A stretch of DNA of 64,000 bases. Source: Acetobacter oeni (lineage in GTDB: Bacteria; Pseudomonadota; Alphaproteobacteria; Acetobacterales; Acetobacteraceae). The translations under genes were made by a program, and so were the position numbers. The stretch spans positions 62,001 to 126,000 of the forward strand of contig NZ_WOTA01000001.1 of NCBI RefSeq assembly GCF_011516825.1, given 5' to 3'. Shown here one piece after another: positions 17,819 to 27,055 of the stretch. Positions within the stretch are counted from its first letter, which is position 1. Every line of letters begins with the position of its first letter. A model generated the notes under the pieces. The model searched no databases, had not been told where the DNA came from, and saw only the letters and a program-made list of their open reading frames with translations.

Positions 17819-20188
17819 TTATGTAGGTAGGTTGCCTGGATCGGCACTCTCTTCTTTTTCCTCGTTGCGTTCGTTTTTTTCTCCATCATCAGCGTTCGAT
17901 GTTGCTGGTGCTGTTTCGAGAAATTCAAAATTGAGTTTGCCATCTTTAACAGAAATTTTAACAGCTCCGCCTTTGGCCAGTTTGCCAAACAGCAGTTCTT
18001 CCGAAAGTGGCTTCTTGATTGCCTCCTGGATCACGCGCCCAAGCGGTCTTGCTCCGTAGAGACGATCATAACCGCGTTCGGCCAGCCATTCTTTAGCTGC
18101 TGAAGACATCTCAATAATGACATTCCGATCGGCAAGCTGCGCTTCAAGCTGCAGAATAAATTTCTCGACAACACGCCCGACAGTTTCGGGAAGGAGATTA
18201 CTGAACGGTATGATTGCATCGAGCCGGTTGCGGAATTCGGGCGTGAAAAGCCTTTTAATGGCTTCTTCATCTTCGCCTTCACGCGAATCACGACCAAAGC
18301 CGATAGCCTCCTTACTAAGATCAGCCGCTCCCGCATTTGTAGTCATGATCAGGATTACGTTCCTGAAATCGACCATTTTCCCGTTGTGGTCAGTGAGCTG
18401 ACCATGATCCATAACCTGAAGCAGAACATTGAACAGATCCGGATGTGCTTTTTCGATTTCATCAAGCAGCAGAACGGCATGTGGATGCTGATCAACCGCA
18501 TCAGTAAGCAGCCCTCCCTGGTCAAATCCGACATAGCCGGGAGGAGCGCCTAAAAGCCGTGAGACGGAATGACGTTCCATGTATTCAGACATATCGAAAC
18601 GGATCAGTTCGATACCCAGAGTGTTCGCCAGTTGACGGGCCACTTCTGTTTTACCAACCCCGGTAGGACCGGAGAACAGGTAACTCCCGATCGGTTTCTC
18701 CGCATCGCGCAGGCCGGCACGAGAAAGCTTAATCGCATCAGACAAGGCTTCGATGGCTTTATTCTGACCGAAAACCATATTCTTAAGGTCACGTTCCAGC
18801 GTTCTGAGAACTTCCTTATCGTCGGCGGAAACGGTCTTGGCCGGAATGCGGGCAATCTTTGCAATTACATCTTCAATGTCGCGCAAAGTGACTGTTTTTC
18901 GACGTTTGCTTTCCGGAAGAAGCATGCGTGATGCACCGGCTTCATCGATAATATCAATGGCTTTATCAGGAAGCTTGCGATCGTGAACATATTTAACAGA
19001 AAGCTCCACGGCTCCGCGGAGAGCGTCATCAGTATAGCGAACTTTGTGATGCTTTTCGTAATTTGTTTTAAGACCACGAAGAATTTTGACTGCGTCGTCA
19101 GCAGACGGTTCTTCAACATCGATTTTCTGGAATCGGCGCACCAGTGCCCGATCTTTTTCGAAGTGCTGACGAAATTCCTTGTAGGTCGTTGATCCGATGC
19201 AGCGCAGCGTTCCTGCGGCCAGAGCCGGCTTCAGGAGGTTAGAAGCGTCCATAGCTCCACCAGATGTAGCTCCTGCACCAATAACAGTATGAATTTCGTC
19301 GATAAAAAGGATCCCTCCTGGATTCTGATCAAGCTCCGATACGACAGCCTTCAGACGTTCTTCGAAGTCACCTCTGTAACGCGTACCCGCAAGCAGTGTC
19401 CCCATATCCAGCGAATAAATCGTTGAATTCAGAAGCACCTCCGGGACATCACCCTCCACAATCCGTTTAGCAAGACCTTCGGCAATAGCCGTCTTGCCAA
19501 CGCCGGGATCTCCAACATAGAGCGGATTATTTTTCGTTCGACGACAAAGAATCTGGATAGTCCGCTCGACCTCGGAATCGCGACCGATCAGTGAGTCGAT
19601 CTTCCCGTCAGCGGCTTTTTTGTTCAGATCAACGCAATATGTTGACAGCGCTTCACTGGCTTTTTGCGGCCCTCTTCCTTTTTCCTCACGCTCAGATTCT
19701 TCTTTTTCAGAAGACGCAGGAGAACCGCTGACTGTGCGTCGGACACTCCGGTCGGGTGCTTTCGCAATCCCATGTGAGATAAAGTTTACGGCATCAAGGC
19801 GTGTCATATCCTGAAGCTGCAGAAAATACACCGCGTGACTTTCCCGTTCAGCAAACAGCGCAACAAGCACATTGGCCCCGGTTACCTCGTCCCGCCCGGT
19901 GGACTGAACATGAATCGCAGCACGCTGGATAACGCGCTGAAAGGCAGCAGTTGGCTTCGGCTCGGTCGGCCTTTCTGACGTCAGACCAGCAAGATCTTTA
20001 TCGAGGAATTCCGTCAGGTCGTTGCGAAGTTTATCAAGATCCACGCCACAGGCGCGAAACACAGTTACCGCATCGGCATCATCAATCAGGGCGATCAAAA
20101 GATGTTCAAGGGTAGCATATTCGTGGTGCCGCTCACCTGCGAGAGTCAGCGCCCGGTGCAATGTCTGCTCAAGATTGCGTGACAACAT
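17819..20188 (-). CDS. clpA: ATP-dependent Clp protease ATP-binding subunit ClpA
   Basis: A 789-residue AAA+ unfoldase that feeds substrates into ClpP. An N-terminal Clp repeat domain begins LEQTLHRALTLAGERHHEYATLEHLL. Two ATPase modules follow, with Walker A motifs GDPGVGKT and GPTGVGKT, and the C-terminal D2-small domain ends before a charged, poorly conserved tail rich in E, K and N. AAAGGAG lies 6-12 bases before the ATG. ClpA normally pairs with ClpS, whose gene is here 2.3 kb away on the other strand. No sigma-32-like promoter was obvious by eye. Confidence 0.96.
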   Translation of the reverse strand: MLSRNLEQTLHRALTLAGERHHEYATLEHLLIALIDDADAVTVFRACGVDLDKLRNDLTEFLDKDLAGLTSERPTEPKPTAAFQRVIQRAAIHVQSTGRDEVTGANVLVALFAERESHAVYFLQLQDMTRLDAVNFISHGIAKAPDRSVRRTVSGSPASSEKEESEREEKGRGPQKASEALSTYCVDLNKKAADGKIDSLIGRDSEVERTIQILCRRTKNNPLYVGDPGVGKTAIAEGLAKRIVEGDVPEVLLNSTIYSLDMGTLLAGTRYRGDFEERLKAVVSELDQNPGGILFIDEIHTVIGAGATSGGAMDASNLLKPALAAGTLRCIGSTTYKEFRQHFEKDRALVRRFQKIDVEEPSADDAVKILRGLKTNYEKHHKVRYTDDALRGAVELSVKYVHDRKLPDKAIDIIDEAGASRMLLPESKRRKTVTLRDIEDVIAKIARIPAKTVSADDKEVLRTLERDLKNMVFGQNKAIEALSDAIKLSRAGLRDAEKPIGSYLFSGPTGVGKTEVARQLANTLGIELIRFDMSEYMERHSVSRLLGAPPGYVGFDQGGLLTDAVDQHPHAVLLLDEIEKAHPDLFNVLLQVMDHGQLTDHNGKMVDFRNVILIMTTNAGAADLSKEAIGFGRDSREGEDEEAIKRLFTPEFRNRLDAIIPFSNLLPETVGRVVEKFILQLEAQLADRNVIIEMSSAAKEWLAERGYDRLYGARPLGRVIQEAIKKPLSEELLFGKLAKGGAVKISVKDGKLNFEFLETAPATSNADDGEKNERNEEKEESADPGNLPT

Positions 20189-20761
20189 GATTAAGATACT
20201 CCTTTCTTAGGTTGGCGTATCCGGTCACGCCGCAGAGGACCTTTGACCTTAGTATATTTGGGTGCTTTGGCCAGAAAAGCCAGCCATAAGACGGAGATCC
20301 CCTGAAAAATTTTCGTAACCTTTCCGATTAAGTAACGCGGGAGAAAAAGCCGGGTATCGTGTCGGTTTTCAGCAGGTTATCCTTGTTAGTGAAGTAAATT
20401 AATAACTCATTTAACCTGATATTTTTTCGCGTCATTAGTCAGGGGTTGTTGCCTGTTAAAATAGTCATTTCATTGATTGGATATTTTTCTCGGGTTTCTT
20501 GTGAGTATAATTGGTTATATCAACCTTGTATCATGGTTAGTATAATTTTTTGCAGCATGAAATGTGAGATGATATTTATTATGCAGAATACATTTTTCTT
20601 TTTTGTGTGGAAATTCCAATATCTATATTAAATAATAAGCAATAGACTGCATTCTGAAATGAAAAATATTATACATTGTAGATTGCTGCTCTCTGATGGA
20701 CGTGCGACGTAAAATACGTTAGAGAGCACTCGCACCAAGAATGAGAGTTCTTGTTGATGCA
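20189..20761. other. 573-base non-coding region between clpA and tRNA-Ser, with an AT-rich core
   Basis: The first 100 bases hold the clpA leader and ribosome binding site. From about 20379 to 20700 the sequence is strikingly AT-rich, with runs such as TTTTTT and ATTAAATAATAAG, unlike its surroundings. The only open frames are short and show no protein-like composition. I see no RNA gene other than the tRNA that follows. It may hold promoters, or be a remnant of inserted DNA beside a tRNA gene. Confidence 0.5.
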
Positions 20762-20851
20762 GGATGGGTGGCCGAGTGGTTGAAGGCACTGGTCTTGAAA
20801 ACCAGCGTGCGTGTAAGCGTACCGTGGGTTCGAATCCCACCCCATCCGCCA
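20762..20851 (+). tRNA. tRNA-Ser (anticodon TGA)
   Basis: A 90-base class II tRNA with CCA encoded. The acceptor stem GGATGGG pairs with CCCATCC, followed by G and CCA. The anticodon stem CTGGT/ACCAG encloses CTTGAAA-type loop sequence with TGA, reading UCA codons. A long variable arm (GTGCGTGTAAGCGTAC region) is diagnostic for serine. The T arm contains GGTTCGAATCC. Confidence 0.96.
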
Positions 20852-20979
20852 GTATGGATAAAAGTAATATTTGAAAAATGAGGCTGGTAAAAGCTTATGC
20901 TCTCTGTGTTAGCGGACTCGGTTGGTTTACAGGCTTAATTCCATCGGAGCAGGCGTTGTTTATTCCTGATTCAATGAAA

Positions 20980-22086
20980 TTAAGTTTTTGAACGCTGTTT
21001 CGTGCTTGCAGAGGCGTGCAGGCGGGTCGATTTGTCGTGTTTTGTCAGGGGCGACCTGGCGAGTACATAATGTACAATACCCGATTTTGTTCTGGGTTTT
21101 TGTGAACGACGAATCGGGGCCTCGGCGACCTGGACAGGAGATCGACGTGTATCCCGGGAAGATGCGAACAAAGTCAGCGTTTTGCGTCCTGATCGTGCCA
21201 GAATGAATGGTTTAGCCATGGGAGCGCTTCGTTCAACGGGGGCAACGCCTTCGTCCGCAAATCCCTGATCCATCAGCGACGCCATCGTGCGTGTGCGCTC
21301 GATATTAGATGATGCGCCCATGACAACACCGACAAGGCGCACATTATCTCTCATCGCAGATGTGACGAGATTGAGGCCCGCCTGCGCTGTATAACCTGTC
21401 TTCATTCCGTCCGCGCCCGGGTAATAACGCAACATCGGGTTATGATTGGGAATTTCGTGTCCGTGAAAATAAAAAATACCGACTGAGAAATAGTGATAAT
21501 CTTCAGGAAAATCGGAAATCAGATGCTGAGCAAGTGTCGCAAGATCCCGTGCCGTTGTAACCTGGCCGGGGTTAGGAAGGCCTGATGCATTCTGAAATGT
21601 CGTTCGCGACATTCCGAGATTATGCGCTTCAGCAGTCATCATTGCAGCAAATTGCGGTTCGCTCCCGCCTATCAGTTCTCCAAGAGCGCAGGCTGCATCG
21701 TTGGCTGATTTTGTTACCAGCCCAAGGATACCCTGTTCAACTGTGAGATAGGAGCCGGGAACAAGGCCCAGTTTTGATGGTTCGCGGGTGGCTGAGTGGA
21801 TAGATACAGGAACCGCCTGATCAAGCGTCAGCGTGCCTGAACGAAGCGCCTTGAATGTCATATAAAGGGTCATCAGCTTAGTCAGGCTGGCGGGATAGCG
21901 CTGCAGGTCAGGATTGACTTGCGCGAGCACCGCACCGGTCCTGGCATCCGAAACAAATGCGCTGATATTTCCGACGTACTGAGCGTGTGCCGCTTTGTGC
22001 GGAGCTGTTGCCGATACCAGGAGAGTTGCGAAAGCAAGATAAGACACTCTGATATTCCGACGAGCTGTCACGCGTGTCTCTCCCAT
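20980..22086 (-). CDS. D-alanyl-D-alanine carboxypeptidase (penicillin-binding protein, DacC/DacF type)
   Basis: A 368-residue S11-family peptidase that trims the terminal D-alanine from peptidoglycan pentapeptides in the periplasm. A signal peptide ends near AHA at residue 35. The serine-protease-like triad motifs are S67-L-T-K70, S127-A-N129 and K229-T-G231. The last 80 residues form a basic, low-complexity tail instead of the SPOR domain seen in many alphaproteobacterial homologues, and no clear membrane-anchoring helix follows. It lies between tRNA-Ser and clpS, divergent from clpS. Confidence 0.9.
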   Translation of the reverse strand: MGETRVTARRNIRVSYLAFATLLVSATAPHKAAHAQYVGNISAFVSDARTGAVLAQVNPDLQRYPASLTKLMTLYMTFKALRSGTLTLDQAVPVSIHSATREPSKLGLVPGSYLTVEQGILGLVTKSANDAACALGELIGGSEPQFAAMMTAEAHNLGMSRTTFQNASGLPNPGQVTTARDLATLAQHLISDFPEDYHYFSVGIFYFHGHEIPNHNPMLRYYPGADGMKTGYTAQAGLNLVTSAMRDNVRLVGVVMGASSNIERTRTMASLMDQGFADEGVAPVERSAPMAKPFILARSGRKTLTLFASSRDTRRSPVQVAEAPIRRSQKPRTKSGIVHYVLARSPLTKHDKSTRLHASASTKQRSKT

Positions 22087-22477
22087 TTTCCGCTCTGCCG
22101 AATCGCCAGGAACGTCTCCCGACCAGTGAATGGCCGACTCTAAATGTACATCATAGTGTGTGACCAGAGATTACAGCAGTTCCCCCGGTCAGTCGATTCA
22201 GAAGCTTAGCAGTCCCGATTCGATCGTCTAGCAAAAATTTGCTAACAAAATATAATATGATCAGACTTCTGTTCGGCTGGCAGGAACATCATTTTAATGC
22301 GCTGGGCGTATGCCCATAAATGCACAGGGTAGACGCACGAAGCTGATATTTCTGTTTTCACAGAGATTGCTGTAGTTTACAGAGAGAAAAATGATACCGC
22401 CAACAAGAAAAAATTGCTCCGGTGATCCCGTCTGGCTGGTTGGCCGCCATAGGGGGGGGCATGCCGGTCAGGTCAGC
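22087..22477. other. Divergent intergenic region between D,D-carboxypeptidase and clpS
   Basis: About 390 bases separate two divergent genes and must hold both promoters. The stretch 22231-22260 (GCAAAAATTTGCTAACAAAATATAATATG region) is AT-rich and contains the short palindrome GCAAAAATTTGC. A G-run lies at 22452-22459. I see no RNA gene or convincing small protein. A clpS frame can be extended back to ATG 22391, but the added residues look unlike ClpS. Confidence 0.4.
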
Positions 22478-22804
22478 ATGAGCGACGATTCTAAAAACAA
22501 TAACAATGAATCAGATGTTAGCGTTCTGGTAAGGCCGAAGACAAAAACCCGCAAGCCATCTATGTATAAAGTCCTCATGCTAAATGATGATTATACGCCT
22601 ATGGAATTTGTTGTTCATGTACTGGAGCGGTTCTTTAATAAGACACGTGATGAGGCGACAAATATCATGCTTCATGTTCACAAGAAGGGCGTGGGTGTGT
22701 GTGGCGTATTTACCTATGAGGTTGCTGAAAGCAAAGTGACGCTGGTGATGGATCTGGCGCGCCAGAATCAGCACCCGCTGCAATGCACCATTGAGAGAGA
22801 TTAA
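22478..22804 (+). CDS. clpS: ATP-dependent Clp protease adaptor ClpS
   Basis: Starting at ATG 22478 gives 108 residues, close to the family length, with the start [11 protein letters not shown] 29-codon extension to 22391 is possible but is not typical. The core has [20 protein letters not shown], followed by the conserved [21 protein letters not shown] region that binds N-end-rule residues. ClpS delivers N-degron substrates to ClpA. The gene is divergent from, and not adjacent to, clpA. An AGGTCAGC sequence precedes the start and serves as a weak ribosome binding site. Confidence 0.93.
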   Translation: MSDDSKNNNNESDVSVLVRPKTKTRKPSMYKVLMLNDDYTPMEFVVHVLERFFNKTRDEATNIMLHVHKKGVGVCGVFTYEVAESKVTLVMDLARQNQHPLQCTIERD

Positions 22805-22847
22805 CTCAGCCCGGGCGCGCAGGGCAGAAATTTCTCATAATCTGATT

Positions 22848-23036
22848 TTACATCGTCTTAAAAAGACCGGTTGTAACAGAGTTTTCTTCGTTGCCGTTCT
22901 TTTTAATGAAGACGGATACTGATGCCACGCTGATACGGGCCTTCGATTTCTTTTTGCGTGCGTTGCACGGGGGCGGGATATCTATAGCAGGCAGCTTGCC
23001 AGAGGCTTTGTCCTGGTGAGAGTTATGTGTTACCAC
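22848..23036 (-). CDS. Possible small basic protein, unrecognised
   Basis: A 62-codon frame from GTG 23036 to TAA lies antisense in the gap between clpS and the SRP RNA. The product has a lysine-rich middle and an RISVASVSVFIKKNGNEENS-like segment whose alternating hydrophobic pattern suggests beta strands. The frame is open further upstream through the SRP RNA, which is not credible coding sequence. There is no good ribosome binding site. It may be a chance frame. Confidence 0.2.
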   Translation of the reverse strand: MVTHNSHQDKASGKLPAIDIPPPCNARKKKSKARISVASVSVFIKKNGNEENSVTTGLFKTM

Positions 23037-23042
23037 AATCGC

Positions 23043-23136
23043 GGGAGATCCGTTGCGGACGTGCACCTTGCCAACCCGGTCAGGTCCGGAAGGAAGCAGC
23101 CGCAGTAAGTTTCGCGCGGGTCGTGGCGGGTCTCTC
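23043..23136 (+). ncRNA. ffs: Signal recognition particle 4.5S RNA
   Basis: The universally conserved SRP core GGTCAGGTCCGGAAGGAAGC lies at about 23078-23097 in an arrangement matching alphaproteobacterial small SRP RNAs. The ends are set by pairing of GGGAGATCCG at 23043-23052 with CGGGTCTCTC at 23127-23136, with two G-U pairs. The RNA binds Ffh for co-translational targeting of membrane proteins. It is directly upstream of dnaX, a widely conserved neighbour. The exact 5' and 3' ends are inferred from base pairing. Confidence 0.93.
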
Positions 23137-23222
23137 ACGTTTTGGGAAACGACAGGTCTGTCCTGAAGGGATGTATTGTTTTCCCTGAGCCATAGACCGG
23201 TTCCTTTGGATTCGCCGAAAAT

Positions 23223-25232
23223 ATGTCTGATCATGAGAGCCCGGCTGATGACCTGCCATTGCCAGATGGTGGCGGACCTGGCCTCTTTGGTGATGAACAA
23301 TCGATAATTTTATCCGATGCAATCGACAGAACAGAGCCTGCCGATGAAGAGCATGCTCCGCTGACGAAAAAACAGTCTGCAACATCCGATGCAGGCTACA
23401 GAGTTCTCGCGCGCAAATATCGTCCTGCTACCCTGGACGAACTTATTGGTCAGGATGCGCTTGTTCGCACATTACAAAACGCATTTGCCACTGGCCGCGT
23501 CGCACACGCCTTTATGCTTACCGGTGTGCGCGGAGTCGGTAAAACCACCACGGCACGTATCATTGCTCGTGGCCTGAACTGCACAGGTGCTGATGGAAAA
23601 GGACAGGCAACAGCCCATCCGTGCGGTGTCTGTCCGAATTGTGTCGCAATCCTTGCCGATCGTCACCCCGATGTTCTGGAGATGGATGCAGCCTCGCGCA
23701 CCGGTGTCGATGATGTGCGCGGAATCATAGAAGCCTGTCATTTCAGGCCGATTCAGGGGCGCATGAAAGTCTTCATTGTGGATGAAGTTCACATGCTTTC
23801 CCGCAATGCATTTAATGCTCTGCTGAAAACCCTTGAGGAGCCACCGCCGCAGGTCACATTCATCTTCGCGACGACCGAATTGCGCAAAGTTCCTGTCACA
23901 GTGCTCTCGCGCTGCCAGAGGTTTGACCTGCGTCGGATCGCACAGTCCGAACTGGTATCGTTTTTCACTAAAATTGCTGATCGCGAAAAAGTCACTGTCG
24001 AGACGGAAGCACTGAAGCTGATTGCCCGTGCCGCCGACGGCTCGGTGCGCGATGGTCTTTCGCTTCTCGATCAGGCGATCGCTCAGAGCGGAAGCAGCAA
24101 TGAGAGCGGGGAAGTCATTTCGGCTTCTCTTGTTGCTGCAATGCTGGGTCTTTCTGACCGGAGCATCGTATTTGATCTTTTCGATGCTGTGATGCGCGGT
24201 GACATTTCAGCGGCCATAGCCTTGTCTGACTCCGTTTATGACCGGGGAGGCGACCCGGGCCTGATGCTGCGGGATCTTGCTGAACTGACGCATACCGTTA
24301 CCCGTCTGAAAACCGTGCAAAATCTGCAGGATGCTCTTGATCTGCCCGAGTCAGAGCGCATCAGAGGCGGCGCTTTTGCATCATCGCTGTCGCTCTCGGC
24401 ACTTTCCCGTCTCTGGCAGATGCTGCTTAAGGGAATCAGTGAAATCGATGATGCGCCACTCAGACGTGAGGCAGCCGAGATGGTGCTCGTGCGTCTCTGT
24501 TATGCATCGACTCTCCCTTCTCCACCGGAAATCCTGAAGCGTCTGGAGCATGGAGAATCCGCTCAGGATACGAGGGCTCCGGTGGCCTTGCCGTCACCGT
24601 TGGCGCTGTCGTCCGGCGTCCAGGATGTAAGTGAGCGGAGAACTCATGCGTCTCCGGGTGAGCCTGTTTCGGTGAGTGATCCCGGGGACAGATTGCCTCA
24701 TGCCATAAACGCAGGCCGGGCCGGAAGCGCGCAGCGCGCGCCGGTAACGGACCGGATGACTGTTGAAGATCCTCCGGAGAAAGAACCGAAATCCTGGCGG
24801 GAACTGGTGGCGTTTGTAAAGGATAACAGCCGGGAGGCCTCCTTGCATGGTCATCTGCGTTATTCTGTCCATCTGGTGACATTCGCTCCGCCTCTGATCG
24901 AGGTGCGAACTGACAACGAGGCCCCAAAGGATCTGCCCCGTCGTCTGCAGGATTTTCTTCGCGCGCGTTTCGCTGGTGAGTGGATTGTCAGAGAGGTCGA
25001 TGCTCCGGGTGAGCTCACTCTGGCGGAGCAGAGCGCCGATATCATCCAGCTTCATAAACGCCGGTCAGAAAATCATCCGCTCGTAAAAGCAATTCTGAAG
25101 GCATTTCCGGGTGCGGAACTGGGTGACATAAAAGACTCATCTTTTGATGACCATTACGGTCTCCCCGTTGAAGTTGATGATCCGTCCGGGCTAGTGCTTG
25201 ATCACGACGTGCCTGATCCGGAAGACGAATAA
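23223..25232 (+). CDS. dnaX: DNA polymerase III subunits gamma and tau
   Basis: A 669-residue clamp-loader ATPase. About 55 acidic residues precede the core start YRVLARKYRPATLDELIGQ. Walker A is GVRGVGKTTTA at about 101-111, a zinc-binding CGVCPNC follows, and VDEVHMLSRNAFNALLKTLEEPP is the Walker B/sensor region. The C-terminal third is low-complexity and then a folded tau-like domain. I saw no obvious A-rich slippery site of the E. coli type, so a short gamma form by frameshift is not evident. It follows ffs and precedes ybaB and recR. Confidence 0.96.
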   Translation: MSDHESPADDLPLPDGGGPGLFGDEQSIILSDAIDRTEPADEEHAPLTKKQSATSDAGYRVLARKYRPATLDELIGQDALVRTLQNAFATGRVAHAFMLTGVRGVGKTTTARIIARGLNCTGADGKGQATAHPCGVCPNCVAILADRHPDVLEMDAASRTGVDDVRGIIEACHFRPIQGRMKVFIVDEVHMLSRNAFNALLKTLEEPPPQVTFIFATTELRKVPVTVLSRCQRFDLRRIAQSELVSFFTKIADREKVTVETEALKLIARAADGSVRDGLSLLDQAIAQSGSSNESGEVISASLVAAMLGLSDRSIVFDLFDAVMRGDISAAIALSDSVYDRGGDPGLMLRDLAELTHTVTRLKTVQNLQDALDLPESERIRGGAFASSLSLSALSRLWQMLLKGISEIDDAPLRREAAEMVLVRLCYASTLPSPPEILKRLEHGESAQDTRAPVALPSPLALSSGVQDVSERRTHASPGEPVSVSDPGDRLPHAINAGRAGSAQRAPVTDRMTVEDPPEKEPKSWRELVAFVKDNSREASLHGHLRYSVHLVTFAPPLIEVRTDNEAPKDLPRRLQDFLRARFAGEWIVREVDAPGELTLAEQSADIIQLHKRRSENHPLVKAILKAFPGAELGDIKDSSFDDHYGLPVEVDDPSGLVLDHDVPDPEDE

Positions 25233-25280
25233 GACTTCGGGGGACTCTCCGTTCCGCATTGTGACAGTAAGGAATAAAGC

Positions 25281-25604
25281 ATGAAAAATCTTGCCGGCCT
25301 GATGAAACAGGCTTCCCAGATGCAGGCCAAAATGGAAGAAATGCAGGCCAGTCTGGGCAACATCCAGATCGAAGGCTCAGCGGGAGCCGGAATGGTGACC
25401 GTCACATTGAGCGGCAAGGGAGATATGCGAGCGATCAGGATTGATCCCAAACTGGCAGATCCAACGGAAATGGAAATGTTACAGGATCTGATCGTGGCGG
25501 CCTGTGCCGATGCGCGTGTAAAACTCGATAAAACCGCCGCCGAAGAAATGCAGAAAGTTACGGGTGGCCTGAACCTGCCGCCGGGTCTCAAGCTACCTTT
25601 CTGA
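25281..25604 (+). CDS. ybaB: YbaB/EbfC family nucleoid-associated protein
   Basis: A 107-residue protein with the family's start [22 protein letters not shown], a helical segment, followed by a beta-sheet dimerisation region with [14 protein letters not shown]. YbaB homologues are dimers that bind DNA and affect nucleoid structure. The gene lies between dnaX (48 bases upstream) and recR (31 bases downstream), the conserved dnaX-ybaB-recR arrangement. AAGGAATAAAGC before the ATG contains the ribosome binding site. Confidence 0.95.
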   Translation: MKNLAGLMKQASQMQAKMEEMQASLGNIQIEGSAGAGMVTVTLSGKGDMRAIRIDPKLADPTEMEMLQDLIVAACADARVKLDKTAAEEMQKVTGGLNLPPGLKLPF

Positions 25605-25635
25605 CGCATAACATCATCAATTCCCGGCTATCTGA

Positions 25636-26232
25636 ATGACGCCAGTTCCTGAAATAGATCATTTAATCGGACTCATTGCGCGTCTTCCGGGGCTCGGGCC
25701 GCGATCAGCACGTCGGGTTACACTCGCTCTGCTGCGAGATCCGCGGGGAAAGCTGCTTCCCCTTGCCCGCGCCATGGAAAGCGCCGCCATGTCCGTGCGG
25801 ACATGCACGTCCTGCGGCAATCTCGACGTCGAAGATCCCTGCCACATCTGTCGCGATCCCACGCGGGCAAATGACCTGATCTGCGTCGTCGAAAGTGTCA
25901 ACGATCTCTGGGCCCTGGAACGCGCCGGCGCTCATCATGGCCTTTATATGGTGCTCGGAGGCGTGCTGTCCGCATTGCGGGGTATCGGCCCGGCGGATCT
26001 GAACGTGGAACCGCTTTTTGAACGTCTGCGCGCCGGTTCTGTCAGAGAAGTCATTCTTGCTCTGGGAGCAACTGTAGATGGCGCTACAACAATGTACTGG
26101 CTTCAGGAGAAGCTGCATCCTTATGATGTCCGGGTCAGTCGTGTTGCGCAGGGAGTTCCGATGGGGGGCACTCTTGATGTTCTTGATGACGGAACCCTGG
26201 CTGCCGCTGTGAGCGCAAGGCGCCCGATGTGA
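25636..26232 (+). CDS. recR: Recombination protein RecR
   Basis: A 198-residue RecFOR-pathway protein that helps load RecA at gaps. An N-terminal helix-hairpin-helix contains LPGLGPRSARRVTL. The four-cysteine zinc finger uses C57, C60, C69 and C72. The Toprim domain follows with ICVVESVNDLWALERAG, and the C-terminal part has a Walker-B-like region with VTRVAQG-type sequence. Length matches the family. It is co-oriented with dnaX and ybaB. Confidence 0.96.
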   Translation: MTPVPEIDHLIGLIARLPGLGPRSARRVTLALLRDPRGKLLPLARAMESAAMSVRTCTSCGNLDVEDPCHICRDPTRANDLICVVESVNDLWALERAGAHHGLYMVLGGVLSALRGIGPADLNVEPLFERLRAGSVREVILALGATVDGATTMYWLQEKLHPYDVRVSRVAQGVPMGGTLDVLDDGTLAAAVSARRPM

Positions 26233-26266
26233 AGCGAAAAACTGATTTCAGGACACCCTGCTCCCG

Positions 26267-27055
26267 ATGAACGGACTCAGCATGAGGATTCCGCGAGCAG
26301 CCCTGGTCACCGGGGCAAGCCGGAGACTGGGACGGGCAATCGCCCGAAGCCTCGCGGAAACCGGCTTTTCCATCGCTATCCATTATCGCTCCGATGAAGA
26401 AGCCGCCAGTTCTCTGCTTGCGGAGATCAGGACTCTCGGTGTTCAGGGCTGTCTGTTGCAGGCAGATTTTGCTGATGAAGAGCAGGTGAGGGGGCTCGTG
26501 CCGCAGGCGATGGCCGCTCTGGGGCCACTGGGTGTTCTCGTCAACAACGCATCGACCTTCGAAAGAGATGAATGGGATACGGTCACCAGGCAAAGCTGGC
26601 AAGAGCACATTGAACCTAATCTGCGAGCTCCTTTCGTTCTGATCCAGGACTTCGCCAGAGCGCTTCCAAAAGGAAGCGAGGCCATGGTGCTTAATATGCT
26701 TGATGAGCGGGTCTGGTCATTGACACCACATTTTGTAAGCTACACGGTCTCGAAATCGGCACTGTGGACACTGACGCAGACGATGGCCCTGGCTCTCGCG
26801 CCCCGGCGAATTCGGGTCAATGCGATCGGACCAGGTCCCGCTCTCCCAAGTCCTCGCCAGACAGCCGAACAGTTCCGACGACAATGTGAATCTGTGCCCC
26901 TTGGTCACGGCACGTCCCCTGAAGAAGTCGCGCAGGCGGCTCTGGCACTTCTGGCGCTGCCGTCCGTTACCGGGCAGATGCTGGCCCTGGATGGTGGCCA
27001 GCATCTCCAGTGGCACTGCTCCCTGCCGGATGCGGGACATTTGACGGAAGAATGA
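26267..27055 (+). CDS. Short-chain dehydrogenase of pteridine-reductase type
   Basis: A 262-residue NAD(P)H-dependent SDR. The cofactor motif is TGASRRLG at 15-22, where the usual glycine-rich TGxxxGxG is replaced by the TGxxxRLG form seen in pteridine reductase PTR1 and FolM. The catalytic YxxxK is Y159-TVS-K163, and NNAS precedes it. The stop overlaps the folB start in an ATGA. Both facts suggest reduction of a dihydropterin, for example dihydromonapterin or dihydrofolate. That substrate is inference. M6 at 26282 is an alternative start. Confidence 0.8.
   Translation: MNGLSMRIPRAALVTGASRRLGRAIARSLAETGFSIAIHYRSDEEAASSLLAEIRTLGVQGCLLQADFADEEQVRGLVPQAMAALGPLGVLVNNASTFERDEWDTVTRQSWQEHIEPNLRAPFVLIQDFARALPKGSEAMVLNMLDERVWSLTPHFVSYTVSKSALWTLTQTMALALAPRRIRVNAIGPGPALPSPRQTAEQFRRQCESVPLGHGTSPEEVAQAALALLALPSVTGQMLALDGGQHLQWHCSLPDAGHLTEE

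Noticed and set aside
20446-20631. 61-codon frame in the AT-rich stretch upstream of tRNA-Ser
   Set aside because: Composition is Phe, Ile and Met from AT bias, with no ribosome binding site or family.
22391-22477. Longer ClpS start at 22391
   Set aside because: The extra 29 residues do not resemble ClpS and include a translated G-run; the 108-residue form from 22478 matches the family length.
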